Assembly: GCA_023399095.1 (NCBI GenBank)
Contig: JAEWQS010000018.1
Coordinates: 1-21,468 of the forward strand
Source: Bacillota bacterium
GTDB taxonomy: Bacteria; Bacillota; Clostridia; Christensenellales; SZUA-584
Length of the DNA stretch: 21,468 bases
Direction of reading: 5' to 3'
Positions within the stretch are counted from its first letter, which is position 1. Every line of letters begins with the position of its first letter. A model generated the notes under the pieces. The model saw only the letters and a list, made by a program, of their open reading frames with translations. It did not search any database and had not been told where the DNA came from. This document shows positions 1-7,490 of this stretch, piece by piece. The translations under genes and the position numbers were made by a program.

Positions 1-11
1 CCTTAAGCATC

Positions 12-29
12 AACGCTTCAGGCGTTTTT
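12..29 (+). terminator. Short terminator-like hairpin of an upstream gene
   Basis: AACGC (12-16) pairs with GCGTT (22-26) around a 5-nt loop and runs into a T tract (25-29). The stem is weak (5 bp), so this is probably the end of an operon lying outside the window. Confidence 0.4.
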
Positions 30-82
30 GTTTATGAGCAAAAAATTTGGCTAGTGGTATGGCTTACGACGGCTACAATTCT

Positions 83-124
83 TACCTCCGCGAAGAATAG
101 ATTATTAGCACGTAACGGAGGAAA
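83..124 (+). promoter_or_regulatory. Hairpin that could mask the ribosome binding site of the ABC binding-protein gene
   Basis: CCTCCG (85-90) is perfectly complementary to CGGAGG (116-121). The second arm is the Shine-Dalgarno sequence of the GTG start at 128. Two further T-A pairs (82-83 with 123-124) are possible after one mismatch; the loop is 25 nt. A -10-like TACAAT lies at 74-79 without a convincing -35, so the anti-SD arm could be at the very 5' end of the mRNA. Translational control is inference. No cobalamin-riboswitch core is visible in the 127 nt before the gene. Confidence 0.35.
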
Positions 125-127
125 ACA

Positions 128-1075
128 GTGAAAAGATTGATAGGTTTACTGCTCGCGCTGGCGATGCTGGCAGTGATGATGACGGGATGTGAGCCAGTTA
201 ACAGTGCTCCTTCAGCGCCCGCGCAAACGCCCGTACCCAAAGACATCTTGGATGACAACGTTGATGCAATGGGCAATGAGGTGAGTGCCGCAGCGGCGGA
301 TGACAGTGAATTAACCATCGTATCCACGGCACCCAGCGCCACGGAAATCCTGTTTGCGCTTGGCTGCGGAGATAACATCGTCGGCAGAGACGTGAGCTCT
401 GAATACCCAGTGGAAGCGGCAAACATCGAGGTTGTGGGCGATTTCAACGGGTTTGATATCGAGAAGGTAATCGCGCTTAATCCCACTGTGGTGTTTGCGG
501 GCAACGGCTTGCAGCACGAAGAAATTACCGCATTGGAAGATGCCGGTCTCAATGTGGTGGCCGTGGAAGCCACTTATTATGACGATATCGCAAAGAGCAT
601 CACGATGATCGGCAGTGTGGTTGGCAAGGAAGAAGAAGCCGCTGCGCTGAATGCTCAGATTGCCGAGGTGGAAGCAGCCGTTAAGGAAAAGGCCGCCACA
701 TTTGCGGAAAAACCGTCCGTCTACTACGTGATGGGCATCGGGGAGTACGGTAACTGGACATCCGGCGAAGGCAGCTTTATCAACAGCGTCATCGAGATGG
801 CGGGCGGCGTGCCCACCACGGCGGGTACGGATGCCGAATGGCTCGAATATCCGGTGGAGGATCTTGTGACGAGCGATCCCGACATACTGCTTGTGTCTGG
901 CTGGGTGGCCGAGAACGATCTTGTGGCGGCTGTGGGATACAGTGATTTGACCGCCATCAAGGAAGGACATTATTATTTTGTTGATGCCGGTATCATGGAG
1001 CTGCCCGGCCCGCGCATTTCCGACGCGTTAAAAGCCGTACAGGGCAATATTGAGACCTTTATCGCAGGAGAGTAG
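128..1075 (+). CDS. ABC transporter substrate-binding lipoprotein, BtuF/FhuD-like (cobalamin, siderophore or heme)
   Basis: This is the extracytoplasmic binding protein that captures a metal-chelate-type ligand and delivers it to the permease encoded next. Residues 1-21 form a lipoprotein signal ending in the lipobox MMTGC (Cys21), so the mature protein should be lipid-anchored outside the membrane. A low-complexity Ala/Pro linker follows, then a class III (TroA/BtuF-like) fold from about residue 63 to the end. The PSATEILFALG motif, the 'VVGDFNGFDIEKVIALNPTVV' type segment and the long connecting helix (about 150-195) resemble BtuF. The length of 315 aa is normal. The GTG start follows GGAGG at a spacing of 7 nt. 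It is the first gene of a three-gene operon and lies 3 nt before the permease. BtuF-like features favour cobalamin, but the sequence cannot exclude siderophore or heme. The class is well supported; the substrate is not. Confidence 0.88.
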   Translation: MKRLIGLLLALAMLAVMMTGCEPVNSAPSAPAQTPVPKDILDDNVDAMGNEVSAAAADDSELTIVSTAPSATEILFALGCGDNIVGRDVSSEYPVEAANIEVVGDFNGFDIEKVIALNPTVVFAGNGLQHEEITALEDAGLNVVAVEATYYDDIAKSITMIGSVVGKEEEAAALNAQIAEVEAAVKEKAATFAEKPSVYYVMGIGEYGNWTSGEGSFINSVIEMAGGVPTTAGTDAEWLEYPVEDLVTSDPDILLVSGWVAENDLVAAVGYSDLTAIKEGHYYFVDAGIMELPGPRISDALKAVQGNIETFIAGE

Positions 1076-1078
1076 GAC

Positions 1079-2092
1079 TTGAAACAGCAGCAGCCTAAAA
1101 AAGCACAGCTGACATGGGCCGTGATGGTGCCGCTTGGCATCGCCGCGGCCCTGTCCGCGTTTTTGTTCGGAAGCTCGGGCGTCAGCTTGGGCGAGCTCTT
1201 TGCGCTGCTTGGCGGTGACGCGCAGCCGAGCACATCCATCATTTTCTTCAGCATCCGACTGCCAAGGGCGATACTCGCGCTTGTTTCGGGCGGTGCGCTG
1301 GGCATCTCGGGCGCGTGCTTGCAGGGGATGTTTAAAAACCCCATGGCGGATTCTTATGTGATCGGCGTAAGCTCAGGCGCGGCGCTGGGTGCCACGGTGG
1401 CGTTCGCTTTCAGCTCCACGCTTGCTTTTCTTGGTTTTGGCGCGGTGAGTCTGTTTGCTTTTTTGGGTGCGCTTGTGTCCGTGATGATCGTATACCGGTT
1501 GGCGAAGGTGCATGGAAAAGTCTCAACGTTTTCGTTACTGCTGGCGGGTGTGGCTGTGAGCACGCTGTGTTCGGCACTCGTTTACTGCATCATGATATTA
1601 TTCCGTGATAAGATGGAGCATATCGTGATGTGGACAATGGGAAGTTTTTCCTCGGCCTCATGGAACAAAGTCGTCATCGGTGTGCCTGCCATGCTGGTGT
1701 CTTCCGTGCTGTGCCTATTTTTCGCTCGGGATTTGAATATCATGCTGCAGGGCGATGAAGCGGCGCGGCATCTCGGTGTGGATGCGGGAAAGGTGCGCCG
1801 CAGCCTGCTTATTTTGTCCACCATCGCGACGGCCTGCGCCGTATCCGTGAGCGGTATTATCGGCTTTGTGGGGCTGATTGTGCCGCACATCATGCGGCTG
1901 ATTCTGGGGCCTGATCATCGGCTGCTGCTGCCGTATTCGTTTTTTGGCGGCGGTATCTTTTTGCTGACAGCGGATACGCTCTCACGCGTGGTGATGGAAA
2001 ATCAGGAGATTCCCGTGGGCGTGATTACGGCGCTGATCGGCGTGCCGTTCTTTCTATTTCTGCTACGGCGGGGCAGGAGCGTGAAGCGATGA
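1079..2092 (+). CDS. FecCD/BtuC-type ABC importer permease
   Basis: Inner-membrane subunit of a type II ABC importer; two copies would form the channel with two copies of the ATPase. The 337-aa protein is almost wholly hydrophobic, consistent with the roughly ten helices of this family. A hallmark segment near residues 75-105 reads GGALGISGACLQG, followed by KNPMADSYVIG and SSGAALGA. A second conserved block near 260-285 (GIIGFVGLIVPHIMR) is the ATPase-contacting region of FecCD proteins. It starts at TTG 1079, three bases after the binding-protein stop, with GGAG about 9 nt upstream. Its last bases overlap the ATPase start in an ATGA arrangement, so the three genes are very likely translationally coupled. 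Family certain; ligand inferred only from the binding protein. Confidence 0.92.
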   Translation: MKQQQPKKAQLTWAVMVPLGIAAALSAFLFGSSGVSLGELFALLGGDAQPSTSIIFFSIRLPRAILALVSGGALGISGACLQGMFKNPMADSYVIGVSSGAALGATVAFAFSSTLAFLGFGAVSLFAFLGALVSVMIVYRLAKVHGKVSTFSLLLAGVAVSTLCSALVYCIMILFRDKMEHIVMWTMGSFSSASWNKVVIGVPAMLVSSVLCLFFARDLNIMLQGDEAARHLGVDAGKVRRSLLILSTIATACAVSVSGIIGFVGLIVPHIMRLILGPDHRLLLPYSFFGGGIFLLTADTLSRVVMENQEIPVGVITALIGVPFFLFLLRRGRSVKR

Positions 2093-2868
2093 GCGATATG
2101 ATGGTTCGCGGGATTTATTACAGCTATGAATCTCTTCGCTATGCGCTGAGTGGCGTGAGCTTTGAGCTGCCTGCGGGTCGCTTCTGCGGCATCATCGGGC
2201 CCAATGGTTCGGGCAAATCGACGCTGCTTGGCTGCATTTCGGGGCACCTAAACCCCGAACAGGGCAGTGTAAGCATCGGCGGCAAGGATGTCGCGTCGCT
2301 GTCTGTGCGCGAGATTGCGCGGCGCATGGCGCTGGTGCAGCAGCATGCGTCGCTTGAGTACGATTTTACCGTGGGCGATATCGTACTGACGGGGCGCAAC
2401 CCTTACCTAAAACGCTGGCAGAGCGAAACCAAGGACGATTACGCCAAGATGAACGACGCGCTGCAAACGGCGGGCATCGCGCATCTGAAGGACAGGCTGA
2501 TCACCACGCTATCAGGCGGCGAATGGCAGATGATGATACTCGCGCGGGCGCTGTGTCAGCAAGCAGATATTATGCTGCTGGACGAGCCGGTGACGGGTCT
2601 TGACATTTCGCATCAGGTGAACATCATGAACTCGGTGCTGCGGTTGGCGGCGCAGCGCGGCATATCCGTGGTGTGTGTGCTGCACGACCTAAACCTGGCG
2701 CTCAGTTACTGCGACCAGATCGTGCTGCTTAAAAGCGGCGAGGTGCACGCCAAGGGCGCGCCCAAGGACGTGCTCACAAGGGAGAATATCGAGAGCGTAT
2801 ACGGCACGAATGTTCATTTGTTTGAGCAGGACGGCAAGACGTTTATACTGCCCGTGATGGGCGCATAA
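2089..2868 (+). CDS. ABC importer ATPase, FecE/BtuD type
   Basis: Cytoplasmic ATPase that powers uptake through the FecCD-type permease. All nucleotide-binding motifs are present: Walker A GPNGSGKST (37-45), Q-loop glutamine (84/85), signature LSGGE (141-145), Walker B IMLLDEP (161-167) with the catalytic Glu166, and H-loop His199. The length of 259 aa is typical of BtuD/FecE/FhuC proteins. The ATG overlaps the permease stop by 4 nt (ATGA). The operon ends here: the next gene, proS, has its own promoter after about 40 nt. No strong terminator is visible between them. The assignment to cobalamin rather than siderophore or heme rests only on the BtuF-like binding protein. Confidence 0.93.
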   Translation: MSDMMVRGIYYSYESLRYALSGVSFELPAGRFCGIIGPNGSGKSTLLGCISGHLNPEQGSVSIGGKDVASLSVREIARRMALVQQHASLEYDFTVGDIVLTGRNPYLKRWQSETKDDYAKMNDALQTAGIAHLKDRLITTLSGGEWQMMILARALCQQADIMLLDEPVTGLDISHQVNIMNSVLRLAAQRGISVVCVLHDLNLALSYCDQIVLLKSGEVHAKGAPKDVLTRENIESVYGTNVHLFEQDGKTFILPVMGA

Positions 2869-2907
2869 GAAGGCGCTGAAAGCAGTATATTTTGCCACCG
2901 CGCTTTA

Positions 2908-2936
2908 TTGTACAGCTTGCTTTATTGTGATATACT
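2908..2936 (+). promoter_or_regulatory. Predicted sigma-A promoter of proS
   Basis: TTGTAC (2908-2913) is followed by a 17-bp spacer and TATACT (2931-2936). It lies 35 bp before the proS start, with AAGGAG at 2957-2962. Both hexamers are close to consensus and the spacing is ideal. Confidence 0.7.
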
Positions 2937-2970
2937 GTCGGAGCGAACTAGCTTTTAAGGAGTTTTTCTC

Positions 2971-4668
2971 ATGAGAATGTCACAGATGTTGTTTTCCACA
3001 CAGCGCGAGGTGCCTTCGGAAGCCGAAGCAGAAAGCCATGTGCTGCTGCTCAAAGCCGGCATGATTCGCCGTTTGGCGGCGGGCGTATACGCGCTGATGC
3101 CGCTTGGCTTTAAAGTGTTTAAAAAGATTGAAAATATTATCCGCGAGGAAATGGACGCGGCGGGTGCGCAGGAGCTTATCATGTCCGCGTTTCTGCCTGC
3201 CGAATATTACCAACAATCGGGTCGGTGGGATGTTTTCGGCACCGAGATGATCAAGTTCAAAGACCGCAATCAGCGTGACTTTTGCTTAGGGCCCACGCAC
3301 GAAGAAATTTTCGCTCATGTGCTAAAGCCTGAGCTTCAATCGTATAAATCCATGCCCAAAACCATTTATCAGATACAGAACAAATACCGCGACGAGCGGC
3401 GGCCGCGCTTTGGCATGATTCGCTGCCGTGAGTTTGTCATGAAGGATGCTTATTCGTTCGACGTGGACGAAGCGGGTCTTGATGTGTCTTACCAGAAGAT
3501 GTACGACGCGTACTGCAAGATATTCGACCGCTGCGGCTTAAAATACGTCGTGGTGCACGCGGACAGCGGCGCCATGGGCGGCTCTGGCTCGCAGGAGTTT
3601 ATGATAAAATCCGACATCGGTGACGACACGATTGCGTTCTGCCCGAGCTGCGGCTACGCGGCCAACGCGGAGCTGGCGGCCTGTCCGGACGCGCCCGAAA
3701 GCACCGAAGAGATGGCTGCGGTGGAGAAGGTGCATACGCCGAATGTGGGCACGATCGATGAACTGGTGGGGTTCTTTAAGACCACGCCGGATAAATTCGT
3801 CAAAACGCTGCTTTATAACGCGGATGGAAAGATTATCGCCGCGATGGTGCGCGGAGACCGCGAGCTTAACGAAACAAAACTCAAAAACTATCTCAAATGC
3901 GCCAACCTTGATCTTGCGTCGTATGACGACGTGCGCAAGGCCACGGGCGCGGAGGTCGGGTTTGCGGGGCCAGTCGGTATTGATGTGGACAGGCTCATTG
4001 TGGACAAAGAAATTCCAAGGATGCGCAACTTCTTAGTGGGCGCGAACCAGACGGATTATCATTACATGGGCGTCAATTACGAGCGTGATTTCGTGTCTGC
4101 CGATGTGTGCGACATCCGCCTTATTGAATCAGGCGACCCCTGCCCGGTGTGCGGCGCGAAAGCAGAGCTTGCCAAAACCATCGAGGTGGGTCACATATTC
4201 AAGCTGGGTACCAAGTACAGCGTCGCGATGGATTGCATGTTCCTCGATCAGGAAGCCAAGCAAAAGCCCTGCATCATGGGCAGCTACGGCATCGGCCTGA
4301 ACCGTACCATGCAGGCGATTATCGAGCAATCTCACGACGACGACGGTATCATCTGGCCGGACAGCGTCGCGCCGTATAACGCGATAGTGGTGGCTGTGAG
4401 CGCCGCGAATGAAGCGCAGATGGCGTTGGCGGAGCAGATATACGAGCAGCTAAAAGCCGCTGGCATCGAAACGATGCTGGACGACCGCGACGAGCGTGCG
4501 GGCGTGAAGTTTAAGGACGCCGACTTACTTGGCATACCGCACCGCGTGAATGTGGGGCGCCGCGCGGCCGAGGGCGTTGTGGAATACAAGCAGCGCCGTG
4601 AAAAAGCCGCCGAGGAGCTCAGTGTGGACGAAGCGGTACAGAGAATCGTCAAGGCAGTTAAGGGATAA
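2971..4668 (+). CDS. proS: Proline--tRNA ligase (bacterial type, with editing insertion)
   Basis: Charges tRNA-Pro with proline in the cytoplasm. The 565-aa length matches bacterial-type ProS. The class II core holds motif 1 around residues 45-80, motif 2 near 135-160 (RDERRPRFGMIRCREF, then MKDAYSFD) and motif 3 near 433-460 (GSYGIGLNR). Between motifs 2 and 3 lies the YbaK-like insertion (about 225-400) that hydrolyses mischarged Ala-tRNA-Pro; two CxxC pairs (CPSCGYAAN and CPVCG) bracket it, as often seen in this enzyme. An anticodon-binding domain follows from about 470 to the end. The ATG at 2971 has AAGGAG 8 nt upstream. It is a single-gene transcription unit with a clear promoter and terminator. 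A GCGGCCGC site lies inside it at 3399-3406. Confidence 0.98.
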   Translation: MRMSQMLFSTQREVPSEAEAESHVLLLKAGMIRRLAAGVYALMPLGFKVFKKIENIIREEMDAAGAQELIMSAFLPAEYYQQSGRWDVFGTEMIKFKDRNQRDFCLGPTHEEIFAHVLKPELQSYKSMPKTIYQIQNKYRDERRPRFGMIRCREFVMKDAYSFDVDEAGLDVSYQKMYDAYCKIFDRCGLKYVVVHADSGAMGGSGSQEFMIKSDIGDDTIAFCPSCGYAANAELAACPDAPESTEEMAAVEKVHTPNVGTIDELVGFFKTTPDKFVKTLLYNADGKIIAAMVRGDRELNETKLKNYLKCANLDLASYDDVRKATGAEVGFAGPVGIDVDRLIVDKEIPRMRNFLVGANQTDYHYMGVNYERDFVSADVCDIRLIESGDPCPVCGAKAELAKTIEVGHIFKLGTKYSVAMDCMFLDQEAKQKPCIMGSYGIGLNRTMQAIIEQSHDDDGIIWPDSVAPYNAIVVAVSAANEAQMALAEQIYEQLKAAGIETMLDDRDERAGVKFKDADLLGIPHRVNVGRRAAEGVVEYKQRREKAAEELSVDEAVQRIVKAVKG

Positions 4669-4677
4669 GAAAAACGG

Positions 4678-4706
4678 CGGCCTCTGAGAAATCGGAGGCC
4701 GTTTTT
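4678..4706 (+). terminator. Intrinsic terminator of proS
   Basis: A 10-bp stem (CGGCCTCTGA, 4678-4687, with TCGGAGGCCG, 4692-4701; one G-T pair) closes a GAAA tetraloop and is followed by five T (4702-4706). It lies 10 nt after the proS stop. Confidence 0.93.
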
Positions 4707-4722
4707 GTCCAAAAACTTGTTA

Positions 4723-4751
4723 TTGACAGACGCATGGTTTGCCGTTACAAT
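4723..4751 (+). promoter_or_regulatory. Strong promoter of tRNA-Ala
   Basis: TTGACA (4723-4728), a 17-bp spacer and TACAAT (4746-4751) form a near-consensus sigma-A promoter ending 37 bp before the tRNA. Confidence 0.85.
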
Positions 4752-4788
4752 TGTGGTTGTCCGTTTCACACGGCATATATGAATACGT

Positions 4789-4865
4789 GGGGGATTAGCT
4801 CAGTTGGCTAGAGTGCCTGACTGGCAGTCAGGAGGTCACCGGTTCGAATCCGGTATTCTCCACCA
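4789..4865 (+). tRNA. tRNA-Ala (anticodon GGC)
   Basis: The 77-nt cloverleaf folds fully. The acceptor GGGGGAT (4789-4795) pairs with ATTCTCC (4855-4861). The anticodon stem CCTGA/TCAGG encloses loop CTGGCAG, giving anticodon GGC (Ala, codon GCC). The T-arm is ACCGG-TTCGAAT-CCGGT. The third acceptor pair is G-U, the G3:U70 identity element of alanine tRNA, and the discriminator is A. CCA is encoded. It has its own promoter and terminator. Confidence 0.97.
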
Positions 4866-4898
4866 AAGCCTTGGCAATATGTCAGGGCTTTATTTTTT
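4866..4898 (+). terminator. Terminator of tRNA-Ala
   Basis: AAAGCCTTG (from 4865) pairs with CAGGGCTTT (4883-4891) over 9 bp with one G-T pair. The stem is followed by ATTTTTT. It starts at the last base of the tRNA. Confidence 0.85.
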
Positions 4899-4909
4899 CG
4901 TAATTTTTA

Positions 4910-4965
4910 CTGACACTTTGAAATCAGGCGTATAAGATAATATGAAAAGTGACATATGAATATGT
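4910..4965 (+). promoter_or_regulatory. Weak promoter candidate and palindrome before the DNA methyltransferase
   Basis: CTGACA (4910-4915), 17 bp and TAAGAT (4933-4938) make a weak promoter. Just downstream, ACATAT (4952-4957) and ATATGT (4960-4965) form a perfect inverted repeat with a 2-nt centre, 40 bp before the methyltransferase start. Such a site could be an operator, since methyltransferases of type II systems can repress their own genes, but no binding evidence exists here. Confidence 0.3.
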
Positions 4966-5005
4966 GTATGTTAAAATATAAAAGAAGTAAAGGGGGTGAC
5001 TTATA

Positions 5006-6142
5006 ATGGTGCAGTTCAAATGTATTGATTTGTTTTCTGGCGCTGGAGGGTTATCCGAGGGCTTCAGACAAAATGGATTTGAGATATTATTAGCTAATGA
5101 CTTTGATAATTGGTGTGAAGCGACTTATAAGTTAAATCACCCAGAAACTAAATTCATATCTGGTCCAATACAAAATTTATCTTCAGAAAAAATATTGTCT
5201 TTACTTGATCTAAAAAAAGGTGAAATTGATTGTATTATTGGCGGCCCACCATGTCAAGCATTTAGTGTTTACAATCACCAACGTGGAATGCATGACGAAC
5301 GCTCGGGTTTATTCCGGGAATATCTTAGATTGGTAGAGGGTTTATTACCCAAATACATTGTTATTGAGAATGTCCCTGGCATGACTTCTGTGGATGATGG
5401 CATTGCTGTAAAAGAGATTATTCGAGGATTGGGTATTATCGGGTACAACGTAGAAGTCAAATTACTTAAATCTGAAGAATTTGGAGTTGCACAAGAGCGA
5501 AGACGATTAATATTTATTGGTAATAGACTTGGACATGAAATTTCATTTCCAAATCCAACTCATGGGGCTGGATTAAAGCCTTTTGTTACAGTTTGGGAGT
5601 CAATTTCTGATTTACCTGTATTAAAAAACGGCGAAGGCCAGCAAATAATGAATTATTCCATTCTTCCACAAAACGAATATCAGTACAAGATACGTGAAGG
5701 CGCATCTATGATTTTTAATCATGTTGCACCCATGTTAGGCGAGATCAATTTAAAAAGATTGAATTATATTCCTGAAGGTGGTAGTTGGAGGGATATACCA
5801 ATAGAATTATTACCGGCGGGAATGAAACGTGCTCGCAGGTCTGATCATACAAAACGCTATGGCAGATTAAAAAAAGATGGTCTTGCTTCAACGATATTAA
5901 CAAAATGTGATCCTCATTGGGGTGCTTTTTTTCACCCGGAGCAAGACAGAGTCATTACTGTTAGAGAAGCAGCTAGAATTCAATGTTTTCCAGATAAAAT
6001 TAGGTTTGAAGGGAGTCGTATCGAGCAGTATAAGCAAGTTGGAAATGCAGTTCCTGTTCTATTATCGGCGGCTGTCGCTAAGACAGTATATGAATCTTTA
6101 CTTAAAGATACGATTAGAGTGGTTAAAACTTATGCCTTGTGA
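5006..6142 (+). CDS. C5-cytosine DNA methyltransferase of a type II restriction-modification system
   Basis: Transfers a methyl group from SAM to C5 of cytosine in a DNA target site, protecting host DNA from the adjacent endonuclease. The conserved motifs are in standard order: motif I DLFSGAGG (8-15), motif IV GGPPCQAFS (79-87) with catalytic Cys83, motif VI ENV (121-123), motif VIII QERRR (163-167), a variable target-recognition region (about 180-285), motif IX with LASTI (293-297), and motif X QVGNAVP (344-350). The length of 378 aa is ordinary for the family. The start has AGGGGGTGA 6 nt upstream. The gene is AT-rich compared with proS and the importer genes, which suggests horizontal acquisition next to tRNA-Ala. 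Its 3' end overlaps the endonuclease gene by 11 nt. The recognition sequence cannot be read from the protein. Confidence 0.95.
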   Translation: MVQFKCIDLFSGAGGLSEGFRQNGFEILLANDFDNWCEATYKLNHPETKFISGPIQNLSSEKILSLLDLKKGEIDCIIGGPPCQAFSVYNHQRGMHDERSGLFREYLRLVEGLLPKYIVIENVPGMTSVDDGIAVKEIIRGLGIIGYNVEVKLLKSEEFGVAQERRRLIFIGNRLGHEISFPNPTHGAGLKPFVTVWESISDLPVLKNGEGQQIMNYSILPQNEYQYKIREGASMIFNHVAPMLGEINLKRLNYIPEGGSWRDIPIELLPAGMKRARRSDHTKRYGRLKKDGLASTILTKCDPHWGAFFHPEQDRVITVREAARIQCFPDKIRFEGSRIEQYKQVGNAVPVLLSAAVAKTVYESLLKDTIRVVKTYAL

Positions 6143-6965
6143 TTCTTTTGATATCATTTGTGAAATCCTTGGTCAACCTGCAAGAGATATGAATAATCCT
6201 GTTAATGAAGATTATCTATGTCCATTTCGCAACTCTGTATGTACAAAGAGGAGTCATCGAATTAATGGCCCTTTCCCTGTGTGTTCTGTTTTCCGAAAAA
6301 GAAGAACAGATAAACAACCCACTCCAGTTGCTGTATGTCCAAGAAGATTGTATGCTGCTGATATCTATAATGATGTGATTACTACTTGTTGGCCTGGCGA
6401 AAAACCAGTAAATCCAATAGTTGTGCATGAAATCAAAATGGGTAATGTGGGAAATGTCGATATGGTGATAGCAGATTTAACCGATGATAGAAAGGGTATC
6501 AAGAATTTTGTCTCAATCGAGCTGCAAGCTGTTGATATTACAGGTTCATATGAACCTGCCTATTCTGCTATTGTACTGGATAAGGAGTTAACAACTAAAC
6601 CAACATATAATTTTAATTACAAAAATGTTGAAAAACGTTTTATTGCACAATTAATTAACAAGGGTTTTTATCATCATCATTGGGGAACAAAGATCATAGC
6701 TGTTGTACAAGATGTTATCTATGAAAATTTAAAAAACAGTATTGATTTTCCTGAAGTGAGTCTTGATCGAAGCAATGTTGTATTCATGCAATATTCAATG
6801 GTACTCACTGATACTTTTAACGGACCAAGATATGAAATGAAGCTAAAGGATGTAGTAGGTACAACACATAATGAATTAATGATGAGTTCCTTATATCAGC
6901 AAGCACCGCCAAAGAAAGAATTCTGTGATCGAATTATGAAGGTTTATTCTTTAGGAGTAATATAA
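6132..6965 (+). CDS. NotI-family type II restriction endonuclease (Cys4 metal site, E-x-Q variant of PD-(D/E)xK)
   Basis: Probable DNA-cleaving partner of the upstream methyltransferase. The chosen ATG at 6132 overlaps the methyltransferase stop by 11 nt and gives 277 aa; a longer reading frame from 5907 would only be an out-of-frame read of the methyltransferase. Four cysteines, Cys30, Cys37, Cys51 and Cys69 (CPFRNSVC, PVCSV, VAVCPRRL), match the metal-binding cluster of the NotI family. Further on, Asp110 in GNVD and Glu130-x-Gln132 in SIELQAVD match the NotI-type catalytic triad, where Gln replaces the usual Lys of PD-(D/E)xK nucleases (family knowledge). NotI itself is about 100 residues longer, so this is a compact member. 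The gene is AT-rich like its neighbour. Only a weak ribosome binding site is visible, so translational coupling is likely. Specificity is unknown. Confidence 0.82.
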   Translation: MPCDSFDIICEILGQPARDMNNPVNEDYLCPFRNSVCTKRSHRINGPFPVCSVFRKRRTDKQPTPVAVCPRRLYAADIYNDVITTCWPGEKPVNPIVVHEIKMGNVGNVDMVIADLTDDRKGIKNFVSIELQAVDITGSYEPAYSAIVLDKELTTKPTYNFNYKNVEKRFIAQLINKGFYHHHWGTKIIAVVQDVIYENLKNSIDFPEVSLDRSNVVFMQYSMVLTDTFNGPRYEMKLKDVVGTTHNELMMSSLYQQAPPKKEFCDRIMKVYSLGVI

Positions 6966-7040
6966 AGTTAAACGTATTACTATAATATTATGTCCTCCGC
7001 GAAATGCCCGCATCTATTTCGTAAATCTATAACAAAAGCA

Positions 7041-7080
7041 AAACAAGCGCCGTACTATACGTATCGACGCTTGTTTTTGT
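7041..7080 (+). terminator. Terminator after the restriction endonuclease
   Basis: AAACAAGCG (7041-7049) pairs perfectly with CGCTTGTTT (7068-7076) around an 18-nt loop, with a T-rich tail (TTTTTG). An A-rich 5' flank means it could also work on the other strand. Confidence 0.7.
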
Positions 7081-7147
7081 TCTGCGCACTTCTCCCCAAC
7101 CCCTACTCATTTTTTAGCACGCAAAACTGATATCAAGGAAATGATAA

Positions 7148-7169
7148 CAGATATTATTCAATATATCTG
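7148..7169. promoter_or_regulatory. Inverted repeat upstream of the ribbon-helix-helix gene
   Basis: CAGATAT (7148-7154) and ATATCTG (7163-7169) are perfect inverted arms with an 8-nt spacer, about 80 bp before the small RHH gene. It could be its operator, but this is unproven; the area (6966-7248) otherwise holds only a terminator. Confidence 0.25.
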
Positions 7170-7248
7170 CAATACAAATGTGATGCAGATGCTTTGTAAA
7201 GAATAATATAACATATAGACGAATCCACAACATTAGGGGAATAATTTG

Positions 7249-7425
7249 GTGAAGAAATTCAAAATCCCTTCAGTGCCGCCTACGACATGTAAGAGCATCC
7301 GGTTTTCAAATGATATTGTTAAAAAAGTAGAGCAAACAATCGAGGGGAAAGACTGCACCTTTACGGCTTTTGTAGTTGAGGCGGTCAGAGTCGCGTTGCA
7401 GAATATAGAAGAGGACAAAGACTGA
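7249..7425 (+). CDS. Small ribbon-helix-helix DNA-binding protein
   Basis: A 58-aa protein starting at GTG 7249, with AGGGGA 8 nt upstream. Residues 15-20 (KSIRFS) look like the beta strand that enters the DNA major groove in Arc/MetJ-type proteins. Helix A (about 21-33, NDIVKKVEQTIEG) and helix B (about 38-53, TFTAFVVEAVRVALQNIE) follow, which is the whole RHH fold. The 14-residue N-terminal arm is rich in Pro and Lys. It resembles the short RHH proteins annotated as YlcI/YnfO-like or antitoxin-like. No toxin gene is next to it: the following gene, 96 nt downstream, is a SAM methyltransferase with its own -10 box. It may be a local regulator or part of the acquired segment. Confidence 0.6.
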   Translation: MKKFKIPSVPPTTCKSIRFSNDIVKKVEQTIEGKDCTFTAFVVEAVRVALQNIEEDKD

Positions 7426-7490
7426 GATAATTGCTTATCTTCATGCAATCCGTTATTATCTATTTAAGCGAAAAATACCTTTAATTGGGG

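Noticed and set aside
1..127. Cobalamin riboswitch before the BtuF-like operon
   Set aside because: None of the conserved core elements is visible in the 127 nt available; one could lie upstream of the window only if the promoter is further away.
311..970. Minus-strand open frame of 219 codons over the ABC binding-protein gene
   Set aside because: Antisense shadow of a well-supported gene; no ribosome binding site or family match.
5907..6131. Long N-terminal extension of the endonuclease reading frame (75 codons inside the methyltransferase gene)
   Set aside because: It reads the conserved methyltransferase motif IX-X region in another frame and lacks a ribosome binding site. The ATG at 6132 is enough for a complete NotI-type protein.
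85..7003. Shared 10-mer CCTCCGCGAA at 85-94 and 6994-7003
   Set aside because: Too short and without similar flanks; a chance match is reasonable.
4842..7085. Duplicated tRNA-Ala 3' end that would mark an integrase attachment site around the restriction genes
   Set aside because: I found no second copy of the tRNA 3' end downstream and no integrase gene in the window.
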